This document shows positions 1 to 7,834 of a stretch of DNA of 8,735 nt, piece after piece. The stretch covers positions 1 through 8,735 of the forward strand of contig JAABRC010000056.1 in NCBI GenBank assembly GCA_011391115.1, in the 5' to 3' direction. Below the pieces are notes generated by a model. It was not told where the DNA came from and did no database searches. It saw only the letters and a program-made list of their open reading frames with translations. Each line of letters starts with the position of its first letter. Position 1 is the first letter of the stretch. Position numbers and translations under genes: made by a program. This stretch comes from Candidatus Egaibacter danicus (GTDB lineage Bacteria; Pseudomonadota; Gammaproteobacteria; Burkholderiales; Burkholderiaceae).

Positions 1-1
1 G

Positions 2-778
2 CTTGGCGGGCGGCTGCGTGACCGACTGCCGGTGGCGTGGACCCTGGCCTCTGGTGATACCGGGCGCGACATTGAAGAGGCGCAGCGCATGCTGCAGCTG
101 CGCCGGCACCAGATCTTCAAGCTCAAGATCGGCCGCCGTTCGGTGCGCGACGACGTAGCGCACGTTGCGGCCATCAAGAAGGCGCTGGGCGACCTGGCCT
201 CGGTGCGTGTGGATGTGAACATGGCCTGGAGCGAGCTGGAGGCCCAGCAAGGGCTGGCTGGCCTGGTTGACGCCGGCTGCGAACTCGTCGAGCAGCCCGT
301 GGCCAGTGTCGATGCACTGGCACGGCTCACGGGCAAATACCCGATCGCGGTGATGGCCGACGAATCCCTCGTCGGCCCCGAAAGTGCCTTCGCCTTGGCA
401 CGGGTGGCCGGTGCCCATGTGTTCGCCATCAAGACGGAGCAGTCCGGTGGCCTGCAGGCAGCCCAGCGCGTGGCGGCCATTGCCGATGCGGCCCATATCG
501 AGCTGTACGGCGGGACGATGCTGGAGGGCGCGGTCGGCACGATCGCCTCGGCCCACGTGTTCTCGACCTTCCGCGAACTGCGCTGGGGCACCGAACTGTT
601 CGGCCCGCTGTTGCTGACCGAAGAGATTCTGGCCGAGCCGCTCGAATACAAGGACTTCCACCTCACCGTACCGGCGTTGCCTGGACTGGGCATTGCCTTG
701 GACGAGGACCGTGTCCAGCATTTCCGCCGCGACCGCACGCGCACGACCATCGGTCCGGCTGCGACATCCATGACCTGA
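2..778 (+). CDS. catB: Muconate cycloisomerase CatB, 5' end cut off by window
   Basis: The enzyme converts cis,cis-muconate to muconolactone in the catechol branch of the beta-ketoadipate pathway. It belongs to the enolase superfamily. The frame is open from the window edge, so about 127 N-terminal residues (the capping domain) are missing; 258 residues remain. Visible residues include the catalytic lysine pair in FKLKIG (K40, K42), metal ligands D71 (DVNMAW), E97 (VEQP) and D120 (ADES), a second lysine K144 (AIKTEQSGG) and the acidic E198 in GTELFGP. Counting from the KxK motif, these match K169, D198, E224, D249, K273 and E327 of Pseudomonas CatB apart from a two-residue gap. The C-terminal tail seems roughly ten residues longer than I recall for Pseudomonas CatB. 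The catA start follows 70 bases later. The main alternative is a chloromuconate cycloisomerase, but the neighbouring classical catA and ben genes favour CatB. The GTG at 32 is internal to the domain and not a start. Confidence 0.93.
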   Translation, partial: LGGRLRDRLPVAWTLASGDTGRDIEEAQRMLQLRRHQIFKLKIGRRSVRDDVAHVAAIKKALGDLASVRVDVNMAWSELEAQQGLAGLVDAGCELVEQPVASVDALARLTGKYPIAVMADESLVGPESAFALARVAGAHVFAIKTEQSGGLQAAQRVAAIADAAHIELYGGTMLEGAVGTIASAHVFSTFRELRWGTELFGPLLLTEEILAEPLEYKDFHLTVPALPGLGIALDEDRVQHFRRDRTRTTIGPAATSMT

Positions 779-848
779 GCGGACACCTGCGTGCAAATCG
801 CATTCCGCGCGACCCCTTACCAACCACCCCACGAAACGGAGACATCCC

Positions 849-1784
849 ATGAGCGTTCAAATTTGCAACACCACAGAAGTTCAGGACTTCCTGCGTCTGG
901 CCTCCGGGCTGAACCAGGAGGGCGGAAACCCTCGCACCAAACAGATCATTCACCGCATCCTGTCCGACCTGTTCAAGGCCATCGAAGACCTTGACATCAC
1001 CTCCGACGAATACTGGGCTGGCGTGGCTTACCTGAACCAACTGGGCGCACGCGGCGAGGCAGGCCTGTTGTCTCCAGGTCTGGGGCTGGACCGGTACTTC
1101 GACATGCGCATGGATGCCGAAGATGCAGCGCTGGGCGTCGACAATGCCACGCCGCGTGCCATCGAGGGTCCGCTGTACGTGGCGGGTGCGCCGGTGGCAC
1201 ACGGATTTGCAAGACTGGACGACGGCAGCGACAAGAACGGCCACACGCTCATCATGCACGGCACGGTCTTTGGTGCCGACGGCAAGCCGCGGCCCAATGC
1301 CACGGTTGAGGTCTGGCATGCCAACACCAAGGGCTTCTACTCGCACTTTGACCCCACCGGCGAGCAACAGCCGTTCAACATGCGCCGCACCATCGTCACC
1401 GACGCGCAAGGCCAGTACAAGTTCCAGAGCATCGTGCCCGTCGGCTATGGCTGCCCGCCCGACGGCCCCACGCAGGCGCTGCTGAACCAGCTGGGCCGCC
1501 ATGGCAATCGCCCCGCGCACATCCACTTTTTCGTCAGCGCCGAGGGACACCGCAAGCTGACCACCCAGATCAACATCGACGGCGATCCGCTGGTGTTCGA
1601 TGACTTCGCCTACGCCACCCGCGAAGGCCTGGTACCGCCGTTGGTCGAGCGCACAGACGCGGCCAGCATCCAGGCCCACGGCCTGAACGGACCGTTCGCC
1701 GAGATCGTGTTCGACATCCGGCTCAGCGCCTTGGTGAAGGGCGTGGATAACCAGATCGTCGACCGCCCACGCCTGGCCGCCTGA
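849..1784 (+). CDS. catA: Catechol 1,2-dioxygenase CatA
   Basis: An intradiol, non-haem Fe(III) dioxygenase that cleaves catechol to cis,cis-muconate in the cytoplasm. At 311 residues it has the usual length of the family. Residues 1-105 or so form the helical N-terminal linker and dimerisation domain; the beta-sandwich catalytic domain follows. All four iron ligands are present, at positions identical to classical CatA: Y164 (GFYSHFDP), Y200 (VGYGCPPDGPTQ), H224 and H226 (RPAHIHFF). The YGCPPDGPTQ context is that of true catechol 1,2-dioxygenases rather than chlorocatechol or hydroxyquinol enzymes. The ATG is preceded by GGAG at 838-841, seven bases upstream. It sits between catB and benA, so it takes the catechol made by BenABCD and supplies muconate to CatB. 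No internal stop, frameshift or missing residue is seen. Confidence 0.97.
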   Translation: MSVQICNTTEVQDFLRLASGLNQEGGNPRTKQIIHRILSDLFKAIEDLDITSDEYWAGVAYLNQLGARGEAGLLSPGLGLDRYFDMRMDAEDAALGVDNATPRAIEGPLYVAGAPVAHGFARLDDGSDKNGHTLIMHGTVFGADGKPRPNATVEVWHANTKGFYSHFDPTGEQQPFNMRRTIVTDAQGQYKFQSIVPVGYGCPPDGPTQALLNQLGRHGNRPAHIHFFVSAEGHRKLTTQINIDGDPLVFDDFAYATREGLVPPLVERTDAASIQAHGLNGPFAEIVFDIRLSALVKGVDNQIVDRPRLAA

Positions 1785-1792
1785 GCCCGGTC

Positions 1793-1819
1793 CGGCTGCG
1801 GCGCTGGCCGCTGCAGCCG
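1793..1819 (+). other. GC-rich hairpin in the catA-benA spacer
   Basis: Bases 1793-1803 pair with 1809-1819, giving an 11-bp stem with a single G-U pair and a five-base loop (1804-1808). It starts nine bases after the catA stop codon. No run of T follows, so it does not look like an intrinsic terminator. A role in transcript processing, 3'-end protection of the cat part of the mRNA, or partial attenuation before benA is possible but is inference. Confidence 0.6.
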
Positions 1820-1850
1820 CAACCAGCCCGCGAATCCCATTGGGTCCGAA

Positions 1851-1868
1851 CCGCGACGTGCGTCGTGG
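1851..1868 (+). other. Second hairpin just upstream of the benA ribosome-binding region
   Basis: Bases 1851-1857 pair with 1862-1868 in a seven-bp stem (one G-U pair) closed by the tetraloop GTGC. The 3' arm runs into the purine tract GGGGGAGGA (1867-1875), and the benA ATG is at 1899, so the fold could affect entry to the benA leader. A weaker AGAGAG closer to the start (1885-1890) is the more likely Shine-Dalgarno by spacing. Function is unknown; only the pairing is seen. Confidence 0.45.
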
Positions 1869-1898
1869 GGGAGGACCTCAGCCCAGAGAGACCCCACC

Positions 1899-3263
1899 AT
1901 GAACACGACCGCAACACCCGACACCTACGGCCACGTTGACAAACTGTTGGACAGCGCCTTGCAGGACGACAAGGAAGCCGGCGTCTACCGCTGCCGGCGC
2001 GACATCTTCACCGACCCCGAGCTGTTCGAACTGGAGATGAAGCACATCTTTGAAAGCAACTGGGTCTACCTGGCCCACGAAAGCCAGATTCCCGAGATCA
2101 ACGACTATTTCACCACCACCATCGGTCGCCAGCCCATCATCATCACGCGCGGCAAGGACGGTCAGCTCAACGCCGTCATCAACGCCTGCGCACACCGCGG
2201 CGCCATGCTGTGTCGCAAAAAGCACGGCAACAAGGGCAGCTTCACCTGCCCCTTCCACGGCTGGACGTTCAACAACGCCGGCAAGCTGCTCAAGGTCAAA
2301 GACGAAAAGACCACCGAGTACCCGGTGCAGTTCAACAAGGAAGGCTCGCACGACCTGAAAAAAGTCGCGCGCTTTGAGAGCTACAAAGGCTTTTTGTTTG
2401 GCAGCCTGAACGCCGATGTGCAGTCGCTGGACGACTACCTGGGCGAGACCAAAGTCATCATCGACCAGATCGTTGACCAGGCGCCCGACGGGCTGGAAGT
2501 GCTGCGCGGCAATTCCTCTTACACCTACGACGGCAACTGGAAGCTGCAGATGGAGAACGGCAGCGACGGCTACCACGTCAGTTCCGTGCACTGGAACTAC
2601 GCCGCCACCATGGGCCGCCGTGCCGACGGCGGTACCAAGGCCGTCGATGCCAACGGCTGGAGCAAGAGCGTGGGCGGTGTCTATGGTTTTGAGAACGGCC
2701 ACATCCTTTTGTGGACCAAGACAATGAACCCGGAGGTGCGCCCGGTCTACAACCGCCGCGAAGAGCTCAAGGAGCGACTCGGCGAGAGCCGGGCCGAGTT
2801 CATCGTCAGTCAGACACGCAACCTGTGCCTGTACCCCAACGTGTACCTGATGGACCAGTTCTCCACGCAGATCCGCGTCACGCGCCCCATCAGTGTGGAC
2901 AAGACCGAGGTCACCATCTACTGCTTTGGCCCCAAGGGGGAGAGCGCAGAAGACCGTGCTGTGCGCATTCGCCAGTACGAAGACTTCTTCAATGTGTCTG
3001 GCATGGGCACGGCCGATGACCTGGAAGAGTTCCGTTCCTGCCAGACCGGCTATGCGGCCAAGGCAGCACCCTGGAACGACCTCAGCCGCGGCGCACCGCT
3101 GTGGGTCGAAGGGCCCGACGAGAACGCCACGAAGATGGGCATGAAGCCGCTGATCAGCGGGGCGCGCAGCGAAGACGAAGGCTTGTTCGTCTGCCAGCAC
3201 GACTACTGGGCCAAGACCATGCGCAAGGGCGTTCAGCAAGAACGTGAGGGAGCACAAGCATGA
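1899..3263 (+). CDS. benA: Benzoate 1,2-dioxygenase, large (alpha) subunit BenA
   Basis: The catalytic subunit of the Rieske-type ring-hydroxylating dioxygenase that converts benzoate, O2 and reducing power to 1,6-dihydroxycyclohexa-2,4-diene-1-carboxylate. It has 454 residues, normal for the family. The Rieske cluster pattern CXH-X17-CXXH is complete: C97, H99, C117 and H120. The mononuclear iron site is in [12 protein letters not shown], with H226 and H231 as ligands and D223 as the residue expected to bridge to the neighbouring Rieske centre. The third ligand is expected to be D373 or D374 in GTADDLEEF. The ATG lies behind a weak AGAGAG (1885-1890). The stop overlaps the benB start (ATGA). 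Toluate dioxygenase (XylX) is the nearest alternative and cannot be excluded from sequence alone. Anthranilate dioxygenase is unlikely because a BenD-type dehydrogenase is encoded in the same operon. Confidence 0.95.
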   Translation: MNTTATPDTYGHVDKLLDSALQDDKEAGVYRCRRDIFTDPELFELEMKHIFESNWVYLAHESQIPEINDYFTTTIGRQPIIITRGKDGQLNAVINACAHRGAMLCRKKHGNKGSFTCPFHGWTFNNAGKLLKVKDEKTTEYPVQFNKEGSHDLKKVARFESYKGFLFGSLNADVQSLDDYLGETKVIIDQIVDQAPDGLEVLRGNSSYTYDGNWKLQMENGSDGYHVSSVHWNYAATMGRRADGGTKAVDANGWSKSVGGVYGFENGHILLWTKTMNPEVRPVYNRREELKERLGESRAEFIVSQTRNLCLYPNVYLMDQFSTQIRVTRPISVDKTEVTIYCFGPKGESAEDRAVRIRQYEDFFNVSGMGTADDLEEFRSCQTGYAAKAAPWNDLSRGAPLWVEGPDENATKMGMKPLISGARSEDEGLFVCQHDYWAKTMRKGVQQEREGAQA

Positions 3264-3751
3264 CCGCAAATCTCGCCAACATCTGCGCCTTCCTGTACCG
3301 CGAGGCCCGCCATCTGGACGACCGCGAATTCGATGCCTGGCTCGAACTGTATGCCCCGGATGTCGAATACTGGATGCCCGCCTGGGACGACGACGATCAG
3401 CTGACCGACGACCCGCACAGCCAGATCTCGCTTATCTACTACCCCAACCGCAACGGGCTGGAAGACCGGGTGTTCCGCATCAAGACGGAGCGCTCCAGCG
3501 CGTCCATGCCCGAGCCGCGCACCAACCACATGCTGACCAATGTGGAATTGCTGGCTGAGCGTGGCGACGAGGTGGACGTTCGCTACAACTTCCACACGCT
3601 GAGCCACCGCTACAAGAAGACCGACCACTACTTCGGCACCATCTTCGCCACGTTGCGCAAGGGCGGCGAAGCGGGGTACCTGTTCGCCCGCAAGAAGGTC
3701 GTGCTGAAAGACGACTACATCAACCAGGTTGTCGACGTCTATCACATCTGA
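3260..3751 (+). CDS. benB: Benzoate 1,2-dioxygenase, small (beta) subunit BenB
   Basis: The non-catalytic beta subunit, which assembles with BenA, probably as an alpha3beta3 hexamer, and stabilises the oxygenase. The 163 residues match the usual length. The N-terminal region ([16 protein letters not shown], then [12 protein letters not shown]) is typical of ring-hydroxylating dioxygenase beta subunits, which have an NTF2-like cone fold. The central part contains the family-like [13 protein letters not shown] and [12 protein letters not shown] stretches. The start ATG overlaps the benA stop by four bases (ATGA at 3260-3263), with a purine-rich GTGAGGGAG at 3244-3252 as ribosome-binding site. 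This suggests translational coupling and equal amounts of the two subunits. No metal or cofactor motif is present, as expected. Confidence 0.94.
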   Translation: MTANLANICAFLYREARHLDDREFDAWLELYAPDVEYWMPAWDDDDQLTDDPHSQISLIYYPNRNGLEDRVFRIKTERSSASMPEPRTNHMLTNVELLAERGDEVDVRYNFHTLSHRYKKTDHYFGTIFATLRKGGEAGYLFARKKVVLKDDYINQVVDVYHI

Positions 3752-3769
3752 AATCCGGGGAGACACACG

Positions 3770-4789
3770 ATGAACCACTACCGCATCGCCTTGAACTTCG
3801 AAGACGGCGTGACCCGTTTTGTGGATTGCGGCGCCCACGAGAAGGTGCTGGATGCCGCCTTCCGCCAACGCATCAACCTGCCTATGGATTGCTCCGACGG
3901 CGTGTGCGGAACGTGCAAATGCCGTGCTGAGGCGGGCCAATATGACCTGGGCGACGACTACATCGAGGAGGCCCTGACGCAGGACGAAGCGGACGAAGGC
4001 CTGGTACTGACCTGCCAGATGATTCCCAAGTCGGATTGCGTGATATCGGTGCCTGTGCCTTCGACCGCCTGCAAGACCGGCACCTCCCAATTCGGCGCTG
4101 CCGTCAGCGAGGTGACGCCATTTGGCGACGCGGCCTATGAGCTGGTGCTCGAAAGCCAGGCCGAGGCGCCGGCGTTCCTGCCCGGGCAGTACGTGAACAT
4201 CGACGTGCCGGGCAGTGGCCAGCACCGCTCCTACTCGTGCAGCTCGGGGCCAGGCAACCAGCGCATGACCTTCATGATCAAGCAGGTGCCCGGCGGCCTC
4301 ATGAGCGGCTGGCTCGGCAGCGCCCAAGCCGGGCAGCCAGTGCAGATGACTGGCCCGCTGGGCAGCTTTTACCTGCGCGCGGTCACTCGACCGCTGCTGT
4401 TCCTGGCCGGTGGTACAGGGCTGGCCCCGTTTCTGTCCATGCTCGAAGTGCTCGCGCAGCAGGGCACGCCGCATCCCGTGCACCTGATCTATGGCGTCAC
4501 GCGCGACCAGGATCTGGTGATGGTGGACCGTCTGGTCGACTACGCCTGCCGCATTCCGGGCTTCACGTTCCTGACCTGCGTCGCAGATCCGCAGACCCAG
4601 CACGCACAAAAGGGCTACGTGACCCAGCACATGCCCGCCCAGGCATTGCACGGCGGCAATGTCGACGTGTACTTGTGCGGCCCGCCGCCGATGGTGGACG
4701 CCGTGCAGAAGCACTTCAAGACGGCTGCCATCGTGCCGGCCAACTTCCACTACGAAAAATTCACACCCAACCAGACGGTAGCCGTATGA
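3770..4789 (+). CDS. benC: Benzoate dioxygenase NADH-dependent electron transfer subunit BenC
   Basis: A single-chain reductase that passes electrons from NADH through FAD and a plant-type [2Fe-2S] cluster to the BenAB oxygenase. It has 339 residues, close to the family norm. Domain order: an N-terminal ferredoxin domain (about 1-95) with cluster cysteines C41, C46, C49 and C82 (CSDGVCGTC, then LTCQM); an FAD domain (about 105-203) with the flavin motif RSYS at 153-156; and an NAD domain (about 206-339) with GGTGLAP at 214-220, CGPPPM at 303-308 and the family's FHYEKF near the end. The fused ferredoxin-reductase layout marks a class IB, BenC/XylZ-like system. GGGGAG at 3757-3762 is a good ribosome-binding site, eighteen bases after the benB stop. 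The stop overlaps the benD start. Confidence 0.96.
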   Translation: MNHYRIALNFEDGVTRFVDCGAHEKVLDAAFRQRINLPMDCSDGVCGTCKCRAEAGQYDLGDDYIEEALTQDEADEGLVLTCQMIPKSDCVISVPVPSTACKTGTSQFGAAVSEVTPFGDAAYELVLESQAEAPAFLPGQYVNIDVPGSGQHRSYSCSSGPGNQRMTFMIKQVPGGLMSGWLGSAQAGQPVQMTGPLGSFYLRAVTRPLLFLAGGTGLAPFLSMLEVLAQQGTPHPVHLIYGVTRDQDLVMVDRLVDYACRIPGFTFLTCVADPQTQHAQKGYVTQHMPAQALHGGNVDVYLCGPPPMVDAVQKHFKTAAIVPANFHYEKFTPNQTVAV

Positions 4790-5580
4790 ACACCACACAA
4801 CGCTTTCAAGGAAAAGTCGCACTCGTCACGGGGGCGGCCCAGGGCATCGGGCGCGGCGTGGCGCTGCGCATCGCAGCCGAGGGCGGCCAGGTGCTGGCCG
4901 TGGACCGCTCGAACCTCGTGGACGAGGTGGTCGCGCAGATCCGAGAGGCTGGTGGCACCGCCGCCGCGGCGCAGGCCGATCTCGAAACCTATGCTGGCGC
5001 GCAGCACGCTGTCGCGCAATGCCTGGCGCACTCCGGGCGCGTCGACGTGCTGATCAACAACGTGGGCGGCACGATCTGGGCCAAGCCCTACGAGCACTAT
5101 GAAGAGCAGCAGATCGAAGCGGAGATCCGCCGTTCGCTGTTCCCCACCCTGTGGTGCTGCCGGGCGGTGCTGCCGCACATGGTAGAGCGCCAGCGCGGCG
5201 TGATCGTCAATGTGTCGTCGGTGGCCACGCGGGGCGTGCACCGGGTGCCGTATTCGGCAGCCAAGGGGGGTGTGAACGCGCTGACCGCCTCGCTGGCGAT
5301 GGAGCACACCAAGAACGGCATTCGCATCAACGCCACGGCGCCCGGTGGCACCGACGCGCCACCGCGCCGCGTTCCGCGCAACTTGTCAGCCGCCAGCCAG
5401 CCGACGGCCCTCGAAACCGCTTGGTACCAGGGCGTGATTGACCAAACCAAGGACTCGAGCCTGATGCACCGCTACGGGACGATCGACGAGCAGGTGGCCC
5501 CGATTCTGTTTCTCGCGTCTGATGAATCGTCGTACATCACCGGCTCGGTGCTCGCCGTCGCTGGTGGAGATCAGGGCTGA
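4786..5580 (+). CDS. benD: 1,6-Dihydroxycyclohexa-2,4-diene-1-carboxylate dehydrogenase BenD
   Basis: A short-chain dehydrogenase/reductase that oxidises the cis-diol carboxylate made by BenABC with NAD+, with loss of CO2, to give catechol. The protein has 264 residues. The Rossmann nucleotide motif TGAAQGIG lies at 15-22, the NNVGG motif starts at 91, the catalytic serine is in NVSS (S144/S145), and the YxxxK pair is Y156 and K160 (PYSAAK). In the stretch RRSLFPTLW a serine occupies the place where many SDRs have the structural Asn; as I recall it this is normal for BenD/XylL. The frame stays open far upstream inside benC, but the ATG at 4786 is chosen because it overlaps the benC stop (ATGA) and gives the standard N-terminus just before the Rossmann fold. 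XylL is the nearest alternative name. Confidence 0.95.
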   Translation: MNTTQRFQGKVALVTGAAQGIGRGVALRIAAEGGQVLAVDRSNLVDEVVAQIREAGGTAAAAQADLETYAGAQHAVAQCLAHSGRVDVLINNVGGTIWAKPYEHYEEQQIEAEIRRSLFPTLWCCRAVLPHMVERQRGVIVNVSSVATRGVHRVPYSAAKGGVNALTASLAMEHTKNGIRINATAPGGTDAPPRRVPRNLSAASQPTALETAWYQGVIDQTKDSSLMHRYGTIDEQVAPILFLASDESSYITGSVLAVAGGDQG

Positions 5581-5738
5581 GATTTGTCATGCGCGTATGT
5601 GCCCAACCAGTCCGCCCCAAAGTCGTGGGCAAGTCGCTGTGTGATCAGTTTCCCCAACGGCAAGCCCTATCCAACTCGACAGCAAAGCCCATTTTTAACA
5701 GCTGGCAATAAACCGGCACATCCTAGGAGACAAGCCTT
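5581..5738 (+). other. Spacer between benD and the transporter genes
   Basis: This is the longest gap without a gene in the window (158 bases). I see no clear intrinsic terminator: the only pairing noticed is a weak six-base TGCCCA/TGGGCA (5600-5605 with 5626-5631) with a 20-base loop, and the T-run at 5692-5696 is not preceded by a stem. TTGTCA at 5584-5589 resembles a -35 box but has no -10 partner at normal spacing. The 3' end holds a strong ribosome-binding site, AGGAG at 5725-5729, for the next gene. Whether transcription continues from benD or restarts here cannot be decided by eye. Confidence 0.5.
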
Positions 5739-6923
5739 ATGAATGTATCTCACACTTCTCGCCGCGCGGTCATTGCTGCGGCTTTGGCGCTGGCCATGCC
5801 AGTGGCTATGGCACAGGCACAGGCACCCGGCAAACTCAGGGTCGGCTTGATGTTGCCCGCCACGGGCACTTTCGCTGCGTTGGGCACCGCCATTGAAAAC
5901 GGCTTCAGGCTGTACCTTACGGAGACGGGTGGCAAGCTTGGCGGCCGGGAGGTCGAGTTCTTCAAGGTCGATGACGAATCTGACCCATCCAAAGCGATTG
6001 ACAACGTCAACAAACTTATCAAGCGCGACAACGTCGATGTGCTGGTGGGCAGCGTGCACTCAGGCGTTGCGATGGCCATGGCCCGCGTGGCCAAGAGCTC
6101 TGGCACGCTGATGATCAACCCCAACGGGGGTGCCGACGCGGTCACCGGCTCCATGTGTGCGGTCAATATCTTCCGCAGCAGCTTCAGCAATTGGCAACCG
6201 GGCTTCGCCATTGGTCAGGCCATGGCCGCCAAAGGCCACAAGACTGCAGCCACGATCACCTGGAAGTACGCCGCTGGCGATGAGATGGCCAAGGGCTTTA
6301 AAGAAGGTTTTGAGAAGGCGGGTGGCAAGGTCACCAAAGAGTTGAACCTGCCGTTCCCCAATGTCGAGTTCCAGGCGCTGCTGACTGAAATTGCCTCGGC
6401 CAAGCCTCATGCAGTCTTCTCCTTCTTTGCTGGCGGTGGTGCCGTGAAATTTGTGAAGGACTACGAAGGCGCTGGCTTGAAGAAAAGCATTCCGCTGTTT
6501 GGCACCGGTTTCCTGACCGATGGCACGCTGGAAGCCCAGGGTTCGTCTGCCGAAGGGGTGTTGACCTCGCTGCACTATGCGGATGGCTTGAACACGCCGC
6601 GTGACAACGCCTTCCGCCTGGCCTACGCCAAAACCTTCAAACTGCAGCCCGATGTGTACGCGGTGCAGGGCTACGACGCCGCCCAGATGCTGAATATCGG
6701 TTTGACCGCCGTCAAGGGCGACGCAAAGAATGCGGCTGGCATTTCCGCTGCCTTGACCAAAGCCACCATCGACAGTCCGCGCGGCAAGTTCACCATCTCC
6801 AAAGCGCACAACCCGATTCAGAACATGTATCTGCGCCAAGTCTCCGGCAAGGAGAACAAGGTGATCGGCATCGCCAGCAAGGCGCTGGAAGACCCGGCAA
6901 CCGGCTGCCGCATGTCGTTGTAG
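5739..6923 (+). CDS. ABC transporter periplasmic substrate-binding protein, branched-chain amino acid/aromatic acid (HAAT) type
   Basis: A type I periplasmic binding protein of the LivJ/LivK-like family (394 residues) that would capture the ligand and deliver it to the two permeases encoded next. Residues 1 to about 27 are a Sec signal peptide: charged RR at 8-9, a hydrophobic alanine/leucine core, then AMAQAQA with likely cleavage after AMA or AQA. The mature protein begins with the family strand KLRVGLMLPATGTFAALG. Further family features are a short LVGSVHSG segment near 102, the hinge-type SAKPHAVFSFF near 220 and QGYDAAQML near 310. The only two cysteines, C140 and C390, may form a disulfide. 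Its place directly after benABCD suggests benzoate or a related aromatic acid as ligand, in line with aromatic-binding members of this family in other proteobacteria. Amino acids or other carboxylates remain possible. The start is supported by AGGAG nine bases upstream. Confidence 0.9.
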   Translation: MNVSHTSRRAVIAAALALAMPVAMAQAQAPGKLRVGLMLPATGTFAALGTAIENGFRLYLTETGGKLGGREVEFFKVDDESDPSKAIDNVNKLIKRDNVDVLVGSVHSGVAMAMARVAKSSGTLMINPNGGADAVTGSMCAVNIFRSSFSNWQPGFAIGQAMAAKGHKTAATITWKYAAGDEMAKGFKEGFEKAGGKVTKELNLPFPNVEFQALLTEIASAKPHAVFSFFAGGGAVKFVKDYEGAGLKKSIPLFGTGFLTDGTLEAQGSSAEGVLTSLHYADGLNTPRDNAFRLAYAKTFKLQPDVYAVQGYDAAQMLNIGLTAVKGDAKNAAGISAALTKATIDSPRGKFTISKAHNPIQNMYLRQVSGKENKVIGIASKALEDPATGCRMSL

Positions 6924-6948
6924 GCCTGTGCGCCAAGCAGAAATCGCC

Positions 6949-7830
6949 ATGGACTTAACAACCTTTCTTATCCAGTGCCTGAATGCGGTGCAGTACGGCC
7001 TGTTGCTGTTTCTTGTTGCATCGGGTTTGACGCTGATCTTCGGGATCATGGGCGTGATCAACCTTGCGCACGGAAGTTTCTACATGATCGGTGCCTACAT
7101 GGCCTACGCCTTGTCGCCCATCGTGAGCGCCACCTTCGGGGGTGGCTTCTTTGCCGTGCTGGTGGTGGGCTTGGTGCTGGCGGTGCTGCTGGGCTATGTG
7201 CTGGAGTGGGCTTTTTACAGCTACCTCTACGACCGCGAACACCTGCAACAGGTGCTGATGACTTACGGCCTGATTCTTGTGTTTGAGGAACTGCGCAGCC
7301 TGCTGGTGGGTGACGACGTGTACGGCGTGCAGGTGCCCGAAATTTTGTCGGGCTCGCTGCAGTTGGGCGAAATGATGACTTACCCGGTGTATCGCCTGTT
7401 TGTCTCGGCCGTTTGTCTGGCGCTGGTGGTGGGCATGTTCTTTGTGTTCACCCGCACCCGTCTGGGCATGATGATTCGCGCTGGTGCCAGCAACCGGGAA
7501 ATGGTGCAGTCGCTGGGCATTGACATCAAGTTTTTGTACCGGGTGGTGTTTGCCGCAGGTGTGGCGATTGCGGCGCTCGCCGGCATGGTGGCGGCACCGG
7601 TGTCGTCGGTGTACCCGGGCATGGGCAACCAGGTGTTGATCATCTGCTTTGTGGTGGTGGTTATTGGTGGCATCGGGTCGATCAAGGGCGCGCTCGTAGC
7701 CGCTTTGATGATTGGCGTGGTGGACACCTTTGGCAAGGTCTTGTTACCCCAGGTTTCCGGCGTGTTGGTGTATCTGCTGATGGCCAGCATCCTGTTGTGG
7801 AAACCCGATGGTCTTTTTAAGGCGGGCTAA
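6949..7830 (+). CDS. ABC transporter inner-membrane permease, LivH type
   Basis: One of the two membrane subunits of the HAAT-family importer. The protein has 293 residues from the ATG at 6949 and is almost entirely hydrophobic, with about eight predicted membrane segments. Family hallmarks are SGLTLIFGIMGVINLAHGSF (25-44), GAYMAY (48-53), the cytoplasmic ATPase-contacting loop with MIRAGASNREMVQSLGI (175-191), and GGIGSIKGALVAA (240-252). A GTG at 6928 in the same frame would add seven polar residues. I prefer the ATG because MDLTTFLIQ matches the usual LivH N-terminus; neither start has a strong ribosome-binding site. The gap to the binding-protein gene is 25 bases, so the two are likely co-transcribed. 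A gene symbol is withheld because leucine transport is not implied. Confidence 0.93.
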   Translation: MDLTTFLIQCLNAVQYGLLLFLVASGLTLIFGIMGVINLAHGSFYMIGAYMAYALSPIVSATFGGGFFAVLVVGLVLAVLLGYVLEWAFYSYLYDREHLQQVLMTYGLILVFEELRSLLVGDDVYGVQVPEILSGSLQLGEMMTYPVYRLFVSAVCLALVVGMFFVFTRTRLGMMIRAGASNREMVQSLGIDIKFLYRVVFAAGVAIAALAGMVAAPVSSVYPGMGNQVLIICFVVVVIGGIGSIKGALVAALMIGVVDTFGKVLLPQVSGVLVYLLMASILLWKPDGLFKAG

Positions 7831-7834
7831 TGCA

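Noticed and set aside
1793..1868. Rho-independent terminator after catA
   Set aside because: Both stems are strong but neither is followed by a T-run, and co-directional benA comes straight after.
1878..3269. Long open frame on the minus strand opposite benA (463 codons)
   Set aside because: It mirrors the benA reading frame in high-G+C DNA, and its translation shows no recognisable domain. benA on the plus strand has a complete Rieske motif and iron site.
4237..4785. Possible N-terminal extension of BenD starting inside benC
   Set aside because: The frame is open but lies wholly within benC. The extension is arginine/proline/alanine-rich without domain features, and the ATG at 4786 gives a normal BenD start.
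3233..4822. Long open frame on the minus strand opposite benB and benC (529 codons)
   Set aside because: An antisense shadow of two clear plus-strand genes. The composition is that of a mirrored frame and no family motif is visible.
5589..5711. Forty-codon open frame in the benD-transporter spacer
   Set aside because: It has no convincing ribosome-binding site and no recognisable motif, and such a length is expected by chance.
5584..5712. Promoter-like boxes (TTGTCA at 5584, TCGACA at 5676, AATAAA at 5707)
   Set aside because: No pair has an acceptable -35/-10 spacing near 17 bases, so no promoter can be claimed.
6928..6948. GTG at 6928 as the start of the LivH-type permease
   Set aside because: It would add seven polar residues not usual in the family; the ATG at 6949 gives the standard N-terminus. 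It is not fully excluded.
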